Shown here piece by piece: positions 35,791-58,183 of a DNA stretch of 64,000 bases. Every line of letters starts with the position of its first letter. Within the stretch, counting starts at the first letter, position 1. The DNA is from Bugula neritina (Eukaryota; Bryozoa; Gymnolaemata; Cheilostomatida; Bugulidae). The notes under the pieces are model-generated. The model did no database searches and was not told where the DNA came from. It was given only the letters and a program-made list of their open reading frames with translations. The translations under genes and the position numbers were made by a program. The DNA lies in the NCBI GenBank assembly GCA_964035545.1, contig OZ037766.1, forward strand, positions 22,535,767 through 22,599,766, in the 5' to 3' direction.

Positions 35791-38700
35791 CTACGCAGGA
35801 CTTCGAGTGGTTGATCTTCCTGATCTCCTACAGCAGAGAGCATATAAACTTACTTATCAGTAAAACATTATTAGGTAATATATATCAACAGGCAAAAAAG
35901 TGTTCATATTCTCGAAAAATTTACTATTATAACATGCACTTAATAGCTAGCCTTAAATCAAAACTTGCTTTTTATGACTTTAAAATATTTAATATTAATT
36001 CTATTGGTCAGCAAAATTTAAGAGCATTTCTTACTCCAGAGTGGGTTAATAAATAGGCATGCTGACTCAAAATATAAGTGAGAAAAAGAACACCTCAGAT
36101 GTGTTGACTAAAAACGATAGTAAGTTTTACTTATGTGCGAGTGAAAAGTGAGTTCAAGAGTGCCTCTACTTACAATTTCATCCCAATAAAATTCAAATCA
36201 CTTTTCCGTGAAGCTTTTCTAATAGCCGGCTGATTATACAAACTTGGTTTTGTGTGGTGCTTCGTAGTTGTCCCACCCATCACGCCTCTTTCCTGTCCAC
36301 CAGATCGCCTGTGACTGGATCTCATATTCTGAATGCTGAATTGTAAAAACAAAACTGATTAGCTATTGGCTATCTATAAGTGATTCTGATTGGCCATTAA
36401 AAGTTTAGGTGATTCTGATTGGGCACCGACTGATTTTAAAAGCAATAAAATTTTGATGCAATTTTGAGAAGCGTTGGTCTATAAAAAGTTTTCATTCTGA
36501 AGTATGTAAAAATGTAATACATGTATAAACCTGAAGACTAAAAATAAAGTGCCAAAACTGCAACCATATGCATTCAGAGAAATGAGTCTAATAAGTTTAC
36601 AATTGACCTAACATTTTTGCAATAAAATTTATCAGAACCAGCATCTTAAAATATATTTTAAAAATACGAAGATTTTGGTCATGACATAAAATTACTATCT
36701 TCATGGTATAGTCTAATAATACTGCTTAAGTTTTATTTTTATACCTTAGGAAATATCGGAATTGAAATATGGCCGTTAAACAAATTTCAGAGTGATGATA
36801 ACTCCAACACACTGAACGCACATTTATGCAATTTCAATGAGTATATGATGGAATTTTGCTGACAGTGCTTTTTAGGATTGTATAATTTAGAATTAACTAC
36901 TAGCCTGTAGCAATACAATTAATAAATATAAAAAATATATATTAGCAACTATTATCCGACCTTATAATTTTAGGAGACGCTCCTAAACTTCTTTTAGCTT
37001 TGATGGCATTTAGTTTATCGCCCTGAGTTACTCCCTTCTACAAGAAGTGTTGTTTATCAGAAAATGGCAAAATGCAGAAAATCAATTATATATTTTGGGA
37101 CATAAAAAGTGCACTATACCAGAGAAAAAAACTCTTAGCTTGGTTATTTGAATTTCAAATGAATAATGAAAATGAGCAATGACAGTTTTAAAAATAAAGC
37201 CACAAAAATGATTGCAAGCATTGCTTTATTCAATTGCTTAAATTTGAGATAATCTCCAAACATTTTAAAAATATTTGGAGTTAAATAATTACCAGTTAAA
37301 GTTATACACTAAAATCTAAATGATAAAAAAGGTAGTACAATAGTTGTAAAACAAATATTCACTAGAGGTGAATAGTACGCCAAATTATTAAAACTGTAAG
37401 TACTATGGATGTTGCTATGTACTCTGACTCAACACAGAATCTGAATAAAGGTTTGTGTGTGACTATAGCAAGACTCACTAACTGTATTAGCAGCAGTGAT
37501 AACAAAAATAGTTATATGGATCATTTCACTTTATGTAGTACCACCAGAAAATTAAAACCAAAAATGAAAATTGGTTGTATAATTAAATAATGAATAATGA
37601 AAATATTATAGACAAATCAACAACTTTCTCCTTGTAGGAGAAAAGATAACTCACATATACAAGAGAATGAAAAAGATGAGTGGAAAGACAACTCACAATT
37701 TGATTTATATTCTCGTCCACATCCATGTTGTTATTCCGCATATCTTCAATCTTCATACCATCTACTGCATTTAAAACTCGGGAGAAGGAGTTTACTGAAG
37801 GTTCTTGCTTGCAGCCAGATTTACCTTCATCTGCGCTATGAGTAGAAGATTGGTGAGCACGCTCTTTGTGTCTGTGATTTGCACCTTCCGTCCAACACCA
37901 AGACTGTTTCCTGCCACAGCACCAGTTAGAAAATATAACACATGCATATACTGTTGCAAAATAATCGGAGCAATATAATATACTACACACTGAAAACGCT
38001 TTATATTTTATGAAACGCAAATATCTTCTTCATTTAATTCTTATAGAAACAGCGTTCCTCATTTTTCAGTCCCTCTTTCTCGCTATTTATTACATTTTAA
38101 TAAGAAACTTACGACTCCAGAAAGTTCTGCTGAGGGCCGATAACCGACCCGGGACGACATATTCGAGCCCATGCTATGCACTCAGCAGCCGTCAGTTTAT
38201 AGTGTTTCATCATGTACAAAGCAATGAGAGTACCTGTTCTACCCAGTCCAGCTAAAAACACACCAACACATGCACAGAGCACCTGCAGTATGCCTTCATC
38301 TAGTCTAGCTAGAAAAACTCAAAGTTTCAGAGACTTAAATAAATAAATTTCTCATATTTTAGTCCAACAGCTTTCCACCTACACCGTTAGTTGTACTTCT
38401 GTACCTCATTACCATGATTGGTCCAACTAGGGCTGGTTTACAAAAAGTCTTTGTATATAGTTGTGCTTATACCTTCACAATTTTCAGTCAGAAATTCCAT
38501 TTGGCTGAGTTGAAAATTTCACCGAGTTGCATTGCATTGTAAAAGCCACTCGGAAAAATTTTTGACATGTGATAACTTTATCAGCCGAGTTCAGAAAAAC
38601 AATCAAAGAAAATGATAACTCCTTGTAAATATCATTATTTAATCATGACCTTGGCTATTAGATGACTTACTTAAAACTTGTTAAAGAAACCTTCAGTGAC

Positions 38701-41700
38701 TCAGGTAAAAACTTCATGTTTATCATTACATCGATTACGCTTTCTCATTATCCATTTTATGCTGTCATCTTTACTAATTCACTACAGTTTCAAAGAGAGT
38801 CAACTGTTCCACTATTAGACAGTAAGCTTCCATATCAATGTGATTTCAACGATTTTCATTAAAACTATAAAGGGTACCCAGACGAGTGATATTAACTGAA
38901 ACTCGTAGCTTTTTTCAGTAGAGGTATAAACGCACCATAAAACCTTTTTATCTCAACTACATATTGAGCAGTAGGTGAGTTATCGCTGCATGAAATACTA
39001 AACAATAGCAACTTTACATAAATAAGATTTGCCACAACTGCCTGCGTACCTTTACAGTGTATGGCTATGGCACCTTCAGCATTCTCACATAAAGAAAGGA
39101 ACTTCTGAATAATGACATCAGAAGGAGTAGAGCCATCAATGAAGAACAGATCTTGGTGATCGATGCCGGCATCAACAAAACGCCTGGCATCGTATATCTT
39201 TTTGTTGAGTCGTACAACTGTGCTGACATTATGCTTTTTGAAGTAAGGGATGTACGCCTCAGGTGCATGTAAAGGATAACCTGTCAACAGGCGTATAGGT
39301 TAGTCAGTTTGAAAAGATAACCATTGACAATAGATTAAAAAATATACACACATTCGATTATACTCACTAATTTATTGCTATTATAAAACGACTTACCAGA
39401 AGCATTAATGAAATTATATCTCAAAGTTGTTGAAATTTATGTAAAAAATATTTTCTTTTATTCGATTAACAACAGTCGTCATTTTCAAAACGTTTGCAAA
39501 TTTTAAAATGTTTTTAGTAAATTGTTTTATTCCTAAACCCTTTGTTGTTCGTATAAATTTACCGTTGTCTATGCAGGTTTTTCCATGAGGGCCACAAAAT
39601 GCTAGAAATTTGTTGGGAATAATCCAGTTGAAATCTCCATTTTCAACTTTCTCATAATGTTCATACTCGTCAACATTGAAAGTGGTGAAGTCAAAGAACT
39701 GGTTGATCAAAGCCTGGAGGGGGAAAGTAGAGCAGATAAAGAAATGAGGAACAATACGATATAATTACCAAAATATATATGACATGATATAATGGACCGA
39801 GTATATGTATGACATGATATAATGGACAGAGTATATGTATGATATGATATAATGGACAGAGTATATGTATGATATGATATAATGGACCGAGTATATGTAT
39901 GACATGATATAATGGACAGAGTATATGTATGATATGATATAATGGACAGAGTATATGTATGATATGATATAATGGACAGAGTATATGTATGATATGATAT
40001 AATGGACAGAGTATATGTATGATATGATATAATGGACAGAGTATATGTATGATATGATATAATGGACAGAGTATATGTATGATATGATATAATGGACAGA
40101 GTATATGTATGATATGATATAATGGACAGAGTATATGTATGATATGATATAATGGACAAAATATGTGACATGATATAATGGACAGAGTATGTAATAGAGC
40201 CTGTAATCCTACTTTATGTAGACCTTGTAGACAGTCCATGACAGTGAGGTTATATGTACTGGCACCAAGAGAGGCATCTCTGCAAGAAACAGCGAAGCTT
40301 ACTAACTAAACACTTGAGATTCTTAGAAACTTCAACACATTAATTTTCTGTTAGCAATTAGTTTTTGGAATTATTACAACCTTCCAATATTCTGACAAGT
40401 AATTTAATACAAAATGATATATTTGGTTTCACAAAACAAAACGGGAGTTCATAAATTCACATCTAAACATAAAGGAAATTGCAGAGTATCCACTTTACTA
40501 TCTACAGAGTAGGTTGTGTAAGATAAGTGTACCTGAATGGTAGAAAGGGGGTGTTGGATCCAGATACTAAGGGTCTGTACGCCTCCTCGGGGGTTTTGTG
40601 AAGATAGATGACCTGCAGATGGTATATAGTAACGTATACAGTACTATGGTATATAGTAACGTATACAGTACTGTGACATATAGTAACATATACAGTACTG
40701 TGGTATATAGTAACGTACACAACACTGTACGGTATATACTAGTACTGTATACAATAGCATAGCATATAGTAGCATACTATATAATATTGCTAATAGCAAA
40801 GACATAACACTACAACAGAATAGACAAAATACTAGACCAAGTAGTGAAATGAATAAAATACATAACACAGCTTACAGAATATGCTCCAACTAGAAATGCA
40901 GCATTAGCTCGTTTCCTGGCATCAAAGGTTGTGTAATGCACTACTTTCTTGCCCCGTCCTGTATAAAACTACAAGTGGAGACCAACATAAATAGAAATAT
41001 AGAATGTAAGTGCTAGGACAGACCATATACAAACTATATCCTGCATCGTGTACGGCAGATCCGTTTCAATCTGTGTGTACTGAGGCTAGGTTACTTGAAA
41101 ATTCCACATGTAAAAGAGTCTCTCTTGAAAAATATTAATACTTGAAATATTGTGTGTACTGGATTAAAACACAATTAAGTTAGAAAGGTAGGGATGTGTA
41201 TAACTCACTCGAAGTTTCTTGTTCACCTTTAGGCAATATCTATAGATGAGTGCTAGGTTGAGGGGACCAAAGTCAGTATAGAAGCTACAGCAAAGAGCAT
41301 CAATATGATTGAGTCAGCTAGCTCATTGTAGAAGTTTTTTTTCTTGTGATTATAAAGCAATGAACTAGTAATTTTATGCCCAAAAATGCATCACATTAGT
41401 TCACAATATAGTAGTTGAAAATAAAGCAGATAAACAAAATGACACTTTCAAAGTAATTTTTACTTTTAAATTTTCCAGAAAGCGAAATATCAAAAATTAA
41501 AGGAGAAAAGCTTTGTTAGCATACGAAGACTACATGACCATCTGCATATATGACAGTATATTTATTATATTGTGGCAGCAGTGTGCTAATATTCCTACCT
41601 CTCATAGACAAGCTCATCATCCACACAGAAATAGTGCTCTGATGCTGTAGCAACTGGCTTCCTCTGTACAGTTGCAAAGTATAGTTGACCTAATAAAATA

Positions 41701-42631
41701 TAGTTGACCTAATAAAGTATAGTTGACCTGATAAAGTATAGTTGACCTAATAAAGTATAGTTGACCTCATAATCCTATAAAACAATGCCAGCAAATAAGA
41801 GAGCAGTTCTATCTTTGAGAGGGGCAAACTTAGTGTGTGTAAGCATGTGCTCTACATAAAATGTAAAAGGCATGCCCAGGCATGTTCCGGATGTGCACGC
41901 AGGTTTATGTTGGGTTTATGCTAAGCGTGCTAGTTTTATGCTAGGCAAGTGTTAGCCTAGGGCCACACGATGCGTATTTTTGCATGCGAAAATTGAAATC
42001 ACAAGTTAAGTAGCAAAGGTGTCCACTGTGCGCGTTGAGAAAACATTCGCACTTGTCGCTCAGCATTTTGAACGCAAGTGCGAATCGTCTGTCGTCGTCA
42101 CCTAATTGGCTGGTAGTTATTCAGCGAGCCCAATTTCTTTATTTAGTGCTATATTCCAGCCATTTATTTATTACTGTATGAATGTATGAATGACTCTTCC
42201 AGTACCATCTTGCCATCTAATATATCTATATATCTATAGGTATCTTACAGCACTAAATGCAGAGTTAAATAAACAATGCATTGGTAAAAAAAACATTTGA
42301 ATGAAAATGAAAAATATATTTTTTATTTGAGTGGGCAACTCTTTTAAACTGCTTCAAAATTTACTCATAAGTTCAAAACTTCAACTGCAGTCAATTAGTT
42401 CAATGATTGATCAATTTTTCTTGCCCAAGTGTTAAGGAACTCTAAGCAGCTCCAAACCTTAACATTGGTTTACTAGCAACTAGTATAAGCTTAATATAAG
42501 CTTAGTACAAGCTTAATATGATAGTTGCAAAAAATAAACACCAATAACTAATAATAATAGGCACCTGGGATTATCTCAGAATAACCAGCTATTGGGTCAT
42601 TTGAGTCTGTGGTCAATACATCTGGAGCCAT
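35791..42631 (-). CDS. CDC14: Dual-specificity protein phosphatase CDC14
   Basis: Phosphatase preferring phospho-Ser-Pro sites, acting in mitotic exit, cytokinesis, ciliogenesis or DNA repair depending on the animal. Coding exons in order: 42631-42565, 41689-41599, 41284-41209, 40968-40876, 40612-40533, 40279-40213, 39713-39563, 39280-39050, 38251-38113, 37910-37697, 36328-36174, 35827-35791. All phases agree and give 466 aa. The N-terminal domain includes [27 protein letters not shown] and [14 protein letters not shown]. Then come [13 protein letters not shown] and [20 protein letters not shown]. The catalytic loop is HCKAGLGRTG (Cys about 284, Arg about 290), preceded by [12 protein letters not shown] and followed by [18 protein letters not shown]. 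The tail is short and basic ([10 protein letters not shown]; last residues [11 protein letters not shown]). The last 13 codons rest on a 37-bp final exon; a TAA directly after the previous exon's donor would serve if it is not spliced. A 5' UTR exon probably continues to about 42697. Confidence 0.96.
38113..39280 (-). CDS. CDC14: CDC14 exons 8-9: catalytic P-loop split by an intron
   Basis: The signature HCKAGLGRTG is interrupted: exon 8 (39280-39050) ends HCK plus one base, and exon 9 (38251-38113) begins [19 protein letters not shown]. The intervening 798-bp intron contains MITE copy A (38460-38936). All catalytic residues are present, including the Asp of the [10 protein letters not shown] loop. 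Confidence 0.95.
38460..38936. mobile_element. MITE of the GGTGTGTTTATACC family, copy A
   Basis: Left end TTGTGCTTATACCTTCAC; right end, read inverted, GGTGCGTTTATACCT. The interior shares GTTGAAAATTTCACCGAGTT with the copy at 63081-63493. It lies in the CDC14 intron that splits the active site. Confidence 0.7.
39781..40190. repeat. 30-bp minisatellite in CDC14 intron 6
   Basis: Twelve complete head-to-tail 30-base units (39781-40140) plus two shortened ones. The core is TATGATATAATGGACAGAG. The units are nearly identical, indicating recent expansion. Because 30 is divisible by three, several frames stay open across it; none is a gene. Confidence 0.95.
40615..40740. repeat. 27-bp minisatellite in CDC14 intron 4
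   Basis: About four units built on TATATAGTAACGTATACAGT followed by ACTGTGG, degenerating at the right side. It starts just outside the acceptor of CDC14 exon 5. Confidence 0.8.
41680..41774. repeat. CDC14: 19-bp repeat spanning the acceptor of CDC14 exon 2
   Basis: Five units of TATAGTTGACCTAATAAAG. On the minus strand each unit reads as pyrimidine-rich TTTATTAG|GTCAACTATA. The first unit overlaps the real 3' splice site (exon ends at 41689), so further copies of the acceptor lie 19, 38 and 57 bases upstream. Confidence 0.9.
41954..42163. mobile_element. PIF/Harbinger-like MITE, copy 3 (right end missing)
   Basis: Begins GCCTAGGGCCACACGATGCG after TTA and follows copy 1 as far as the TATATTCCAG stretch. 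It then stops; the right inverted repeat is absent. It lies in CDC14 intron 1. Confidence 0.85.
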
Positions 42632-42697
42632 TCCATGGATTTTATGTCAACATTTCAACAAGAGCCTTTGCAGGGATGGTAGATTATTCTCTAAAAT

Positions 42698-45600
42698 AAG
42701 AGTAAATAATAATGATCTTAATTGAACTTCAATAAACAGTGACTTCAACTGCTAAGGATAAATTAAACTGCAAACATGAGTAAAAAGATATTACATTAAC
42801 CTTGCAAGTGTCTGTTTTTGACTGGATAACACAATAGTTTTATAATGTTAATTGTAGAAAATCAATAACAACTATTTTGATCATATTGACAATGATTTAG
42901 TAGATTTCAAGTTCACAACCGTGATACTTGAGCTACAAAAACTGTAACTAAAAAGCAGCATCTTTACCCTGCAAATAATACATATAGTACCTGTGATGGC
43001 CAGCCAACAGACTATATGGGTGACTTAGAGTCTAAGTGAATGAAAATAATTATAAACACTCTAAGCCTCTGTGCAATATTATCTAAGCTAAATCATTAAA
43101 TTTAAAATACCGGCCATAACTAAAACTTAAAAACTAAGATTAAAATTTAATAAAAATAAATTTTGACAAAAAATTCAAACTGAGTCTTACAAATACGATA
43201 GTCATAGTGACACTGACTGCAAATGCTAGTTTAAGTGTGAAGTTAAACTCCTAGCCTCACCAGGTTGAATCAGTATTACAATTGTTTATGATATTGATAG
43301 TTGATACACACAATTTAAATTTAGTTTGAGCTTATAGTTATACACTTGGTGTCATCCCAGATAGACGATTCCCAGTTGGACGATAGGTTAAGTTCCCCAC
43401 TTAGACGCTATTTATTCATTTTAGAACAATATATATTTTATACGTGCATTTTTTTTAATGTTATTGAAATATACGTTTATTTAAATAAACTTGGATCAAT
43501 TGCTTGTTATTTAGCACCTAATTAAATTTTTATGATCTGCATTAACTTATTAATTTTGCATTTTCTATACTTCTCGTTGCTTGAAAAAATATAATAATAG
43601 GTATTCCTTAAAGGTAATGTCTATTACTAATGTATTACTTTTTTGTGTCACGCAAATCCATGAAAATTGGACTATTATTCCAAATAATTTGTATTAGCTA
43701 TTATAGCTATTACTATTACTATTAGCATACTAGCTATTTAGCATTCAATTCAACATTTATATAGGTATAATGTACCAAAATAAAAAATAGCGTCTAACTG
43801 GGAAGCGTCTATCTGGGATGAAACCATACACTTAAACTTGAAGCAATATTATCAATATGAATATGATTGTGCGAAATTCAAGTCTAAACTAATCCTTACC
43901 ATCCAGATTAAAACTCAGACTGTAAACAATAAAACATGTCCATCATTATCATTGTGATTAAGATCATTTCCTTAACAACAATTACAAATACTCGGTCGAA
44001 ACTTTAACCTCAAAGTTAGACTCCAACCTGTTAAATTTATACTCATACTGCGAGTCATAGTGATATTCACACTGATTATGTTGATGTCATCAAGATCATG
44101 ATCATAATGATAATGAATATGATAGTTAAACTTGATAATCATAATGATAATGATAACACGGATTAAGAGTAAGAGTAAGACGAAGTGTCAGTGAGTTACC
44201 AAGTCTAATGTAAAACTTAAATCATCGAATGAGTGACTATTTATTAACCAAAAGTAAAGTATAATTATCCATTAAAATTTAGCAAGTTAGCAATTGTATT
44301 AAGGATAAGTACAACCATTTTCTTTTGATTTCGCTTCAACTTTAAGTTGAAGTTCAACTCAAGAGAAAAGAAAAAAGATACCACGTTCACATTGTTTTAG
44401 TTGTTAAGTCATTTCCATATACCTCAAACAAAAATATGACACAGCAACCATTATCGTTTATTATTAAAGCTATCAAATCACTAAAAAGGGCCATAAAGTC
44501 ACACACCATTAACTGCGTTAAGTTTAACCTATTCATAAGCAAGTCTAGGCAAGCCAATTCGGATTGCAAAATGCAACTGCTTTCGACCATTTAAACAGCA
44601 TGTCACGTGGTATATCTTATAAGCCAACCACTATATTGGTCTCTTTGTTGTTAGGAGAAACGAGGCTAAACTAACCAATCAATTTGCAAGATATGAAAAC
44701 ACCGTTATTAATTTGACATTGGCACGTTGCCCAACCGAAACCAATCAAATACTGATAAATTACCTATAGTAGCCAACTATTATATCATTACTAATGTGCA
44801 GGGAAAACATTCAACTAATCGTATCTGAGCGCACTGGTTTTAATTGTCCATATCATACAGGTATTACTAAAGCATTATCTATATCCTGTGCAAACAATGT
44901 AGACCTCAAATAGAATATCAAATAGGTACTCAACTTTTTGTGTTGCACACACAACAGAAATAGTAATTATTTTGTGTCAAAAAGCTCTTAATTATGTAAT
45001 AGGGAATGGAGATATTGGAAATAAAATAAATTGTTAGTTTCTTACAGGTTAAAGTAGAAAGATCATATAAATCGGGGCATGAAAAAAGGCTTGCCAGTTT
45101 TGTTTGGCTGAAAACAAACAAGAGACATTGTCCAAAACTTAATGATGTGCCTGTCATCAATTCAAAGCTATTGAACAGCAGAGTATTTATAGGCTGGCCA
45201 GAGTTGATAAAATTTGCCGAGAGCGTAGTTTTTACTATAGCAGACCCTGCACGTAGAATGCTTGAGAAGCTACAAAAGCTTTAAAACCTACAAAATCATG
45301 AAAACAAAAAGTCTAAAAACTTGTGCTATACTTTTAACTCTAGACTCTATAGGTATGAAATTATATTATACGAAACTTTGTTACGACATATACGGTCTAT
45401 AATATTTGCATCTTGCATATGAATATTATGTTGGCATATGTTTCGCTGTTGTAGACTTTAGACAACCAGGAAAGAAAATTGATATATTCCCAAGTCTCCA
45501 GTTACAGCTGTGACTATGACTTTACTGGTGGAGATGGAACTTTAGTGTCTTATTGTTGCAATTAACCTCTACACATATTTTTGCAAGTATTACTATTTAC

Positions 45601-46336
45601 AATACAATAGTCTTTACAATTGTTGAAGATGTATTGTTTTGTTTTTACCTTAAATATGTTTATTGAGAAGTTGTTTCCTCTAAAAGCTATGTTGTCCAGT
45701 GATTAACTTTATGCTGTTAAATTGCCTTGTAAAAATAGATGTGCAGTATTCTATTTTATGGGTTAATAACCCTAAAATCCCGCAGTTGCTTTTGGTTAAA
45801 AAGTTTGTATCGCCATAGTATACATACTGCAATAAGTTTATTTTGTAACTACTTTTAATATATCATATATTCTTGTATAAACAACTTAAAAAGTAAGCAT
45901 GAGTCAAGCACTTTAACTGAAACTAAGCAACAATATTAACAATGTACAAATTTTCTGAAAAAATGACCTTATAAGATAATATAATAAAACACCTGCATGG
46001 TATTATATTTGGTCATACTAGAGTGAGTTCACTAAATATATATGATGATGTCTCAAAATAGAAATTAAAAAGATACATGCAAGAAAATTGAAAAACTTAC
46101 AGATTTATTTGTTGTATGCAGCTACTTCTTATATTTCTTTTAATTTTCGTTTAGTTTGGTAAATTGTTAATACTAATGATTCATATTGGAAACATAGAAA
46201 AGCTACATATGTACATTGCTGGTTAGTTACAACTACTTGTTTAAGCTAACACATGTACCAAATAGAAGTAATTTACAGTAGCAAATGTTTGCCATACGCT
46301 TATAGATATACAAGTGTTTGCATAAGCTGAAGGCCA
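42698..46336. other. Intergenic between CDC14 5' end and NETO 3' end
   Basis: Holds a complete 478-bp inverted-repeat element (43348-43825) and cryptically simple ATGATAATGAT-type DNA at 44040-44170. The CDC14 promoter should lie at the left side. No coding exon is seen. Confidence 0.45.
43348..43825. mobile_element. 478-bp non-autonomous DNA transposon with 8-bp target duplication
   Basis: The ends GGTGTCATCCCAGATAGACG and, inverted, GGTTTCATCCCAGATAGACG continue as TTCCCAGTTGGACG / TTCCCAGTTAGACG. Perfect 8-bp direct repeats ATACACTT flank it (43340-43347 and 43826-43833). The AT-rich interior has no protein. An 8-bp duplication fits hAT- or P-like transposases, but the ends are not the usual CAGNGG of hAT. 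Confidence 0.88.
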
Positions 46337-55212
<8,876 letters not shown>

Positions 55213-58183
55213 TTTAGGTCGTTTTAGTCCACCTCCACTTACTGTAACAGCTGCTTTACCTGTACATAGAATATCAGTATCAAATGCAGTTAGTAACTAG
55301 CAGTTTATTTTATTGTGCTCCATGTAAGTCAACACCTTAATATAATGCACAAAGCAATGCTTAATGACAGCTAATTACACCCAAATTGAATAATAAAATG
55401 TTAATACAATGAGCCAGGAAAATAAAAATATTTTGATTTGAAAACATAATTGAATCACTACTGCTTTTCCATAGTATAAAAATGAAAGACTGTTAAAACA
55501 TGTACAATAATAGTGTCTGCTATATTCTTTTGTTTTTCTTCATTTAGTTTGAATTACATAATTGACTAGTTGCTGTAAGACTAATTGGGTGGATAGTGCT
55601 CAATGATTAGTTGGGAATTATGAGAAAACCTACAGTTTAAATACTATAATTTGTTTTAGTTTTTGTTTTGGCAGAGAAGTGCAAGCCGAAATTCAGTGAA
55701 ATCAGCAAAGAGAGATAAAATTTAATCTATTTGACGGTCCTTTGAGTAACATATTATACAATGAAGAAATTAAGGCAGTGAAAGGTTACAAGTTATATTA
55801 CGAAAAAAATATCATGTCAATTATAGTGGAGGTTGTGAACCCTTGTAGTACCAACCTACTTTGTGATCTGCCACACACACACAGGAGGGGGGGGGGGGTT
55901 GAAGATTGTTATGTATGACTTCAAGAAAATGAAAAATTGGACTGTTTTGTGAGGATTTTATGTGACAACATTCGCACAATATTCTGCGAAATCTTCTGCA
56001 TATATGATAACAATAATCTATAATTGACTGTTAAGTAATTTCATTTCATGTGTAGCTTTTCATTACATATTTATATGTCATTGATCTTGTTTGTGCAAAA
56101 CTGACTAACCCCTGTTCACACATTGAGGGAAAGAGCACACCAGCTAATTTAGATTTCAAAAGAAAAGTGGAACAGGTGAAGCAAATTAATTGATACCGTA
56201 GTTCTGCTGAGGCAAGATAACTTCATGCATGTGACCCTTATTCACCATACTATCAGCTATCTTATTTTCTATACTATATTTTAAGTGATAGCTATAATCA
56301 ATTATAAATTGCATTATATACATTTATGATATTACTGTAGTAATATTATATTTAATATTATCATCTAGCATACAACTTATGTTAATTTTTTACCAACATT
56401 ATTTCGTCAAGTTGAATTTATCCAGTTTTATATATAAAATATGACTGTCTATACACATGCGAACCAAACAACTCTGCCGCTAAACAGCTTCAAGAATATA
56501 AATATGTAAACAACACTCACCTGATGAGTCAAGTAAAGAGGTAAATCTTCAGGGCAGCAAATTACTACAGCCTAGCTAATAGTTGTATAAGCTGACCCAG
56601 TGCACTCAGCTACTGCAGATTCCCGTTAGACAGCTGCAGGTAGGCCTACATCAGCTTACTAAATAACTTCATCTACTCTGCTTCCATCATGTCATTTTAA
56701 TTGATAGTGAGTAGCTAAGTGGAGGACTAGAATTCATTAGACATCACAGTTACTGGCAGTAGCCTGTGATCTCCAAAAAATCAACTGTTAAAGAATTGAA
56801 TTTGAGTCAAAAGAAATTATCACTCTTCATTGAATCAAGGTAAAAATGTTTCCACTCTGTAGATGTTTACTATTTAATCAGCTAAATTTTTGAACAGTGA
56901 TGTCTATTATACATGTGATTGTAACAGAAAAACAGTACAAGGAAACTTGCACAAGTTTATAGTCACTATCGATGTGTAAATCCGTGATGATAAAGAATTT
57001 TTTTAAAAAGGGCCAAGGACTTAATTACATGTGGCACATGAGCAATTAATACTGGATGCTCTTCCTAAAATCAACAATGGTGTTTGGACTCAACCACTGA
57101 CCTTATGTCTCACTAAGCCATTGCTTTAACCACTACACCACAGCAGAAAAAATAGTACATTATTGCTAAAAACTATATTGTCCATTACATTAGGAGTGGG
57201 GGTTAAGTTGGAAGTATGAAGTACTATTTAAGATGGAATCATTTGAATTAAAAACTACAACTTTGGCCTGATTAAACCACAAAAGAATTGAAACAATCAG
57301 CTGCAGGCATACTCAGTGAAAGCTTTTATCGCCAAAAATTTACATAAGTTATTGCAAATTAGTAATTGAAAAACTTTTCTTTGGCATTTACTCAAAATTT
57401 GTAACCCAATCAAGTGAAATCCTTCTATATTGCACAATTGCAAAAAACTCATTTATATCACCAATACATATTTCACTCAATTATTTTCACTGTATTTTTC
57501 ATGATTCATTTTATTCCAGATAAAAAAAGACAACTCCTAATGAGAGATTTCTAAAAGTTGCCTATATTTTAGCATATATAAAACTTGGAAGCAAGCTTAT
57601 ATTCATATCGCATGAAAAGATGATTGATGTTGTGTAAAATATTAACAGGCTGTGTGCACTCTAATGGCAACTTGAAAAAACTTGAACTGTTATGCTGAAA
57701 TAACAAGGGGCACAAGTTATTACGGATATTTCACAGTTTTACACCTTGCACATTGTCATTCAGCAATATAAGTCAATGACTCAGATAACAACAACACCTG
57801 AACCATAATATATAACTGTATTAGACTTCATTATACAAAACATATTCCACATAAAATGTTATGAAAATTTATAGAAAATTTAAACTTGCAAGATGTAAAA
57901 GCTAGACTCTACTTTCTATAAACCTTTATTCCTTGCACTTGCATGTAATGCAAATAAAAGCTAGTAAAAATGTCCCCTACACTGACTGAATAATCGTAGC
58001 ATTCTAGCCCAACATTAATTTAAATGCAGAAGATATTAGCCGCAGATGATGGCAATTCTCTTTTAGTTTCTACTCTAAATAAATTATGGAGGATGAAACT
58101 AACAAATATAAATAACTATAGACAAAACAAGTTTGCTATAAATAAAGTTGGATCAAGGAAACCATTGTGATACATTAGTGAGA
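55213..58183. other. NETO 5' region and MON2 3' side
   Basis: The coding start exon extends as 5' UTR to 55259 behind a GTACAG| acceptor. A strong donor on the minus strand (CATCAG|GTGAGTG) marks a probable first, non-coding NETO exon beginning at 56521 and running to roughly 56650. A diverged SINE is at 56997-57148. The remainder shows nothing I can name. Confidence 0.5.
56997..57148 (-). repeat. tRNA-derived SINE, copy 5 (3' truncated)
   Basis: On the minus strand it begins CTGCTGTGGTGTAGTGGTTA, has B-box-like GGTCAGTGGTTGAGTCC and the family body, and ends at GTCCTTGGCCC without the CTTTCGTGAG tail. The promoter boxes are the least decayed among the old copies. Confidence 0.75.

Noticed and set aside
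39781-40190. CRISPR-like array of 30-bp units
   Set aside because: There are no spacers; units are directly adjacent, and this is a eukaryotic intron.
39691-40239. Open frames of 154-182 residues made of repeated His/Ile/Ser/Tyr units
   Set aside because: They are the 30-bp minisatellite read in different frames; the real coding here is the short CDC14 exon at 40213-40279.
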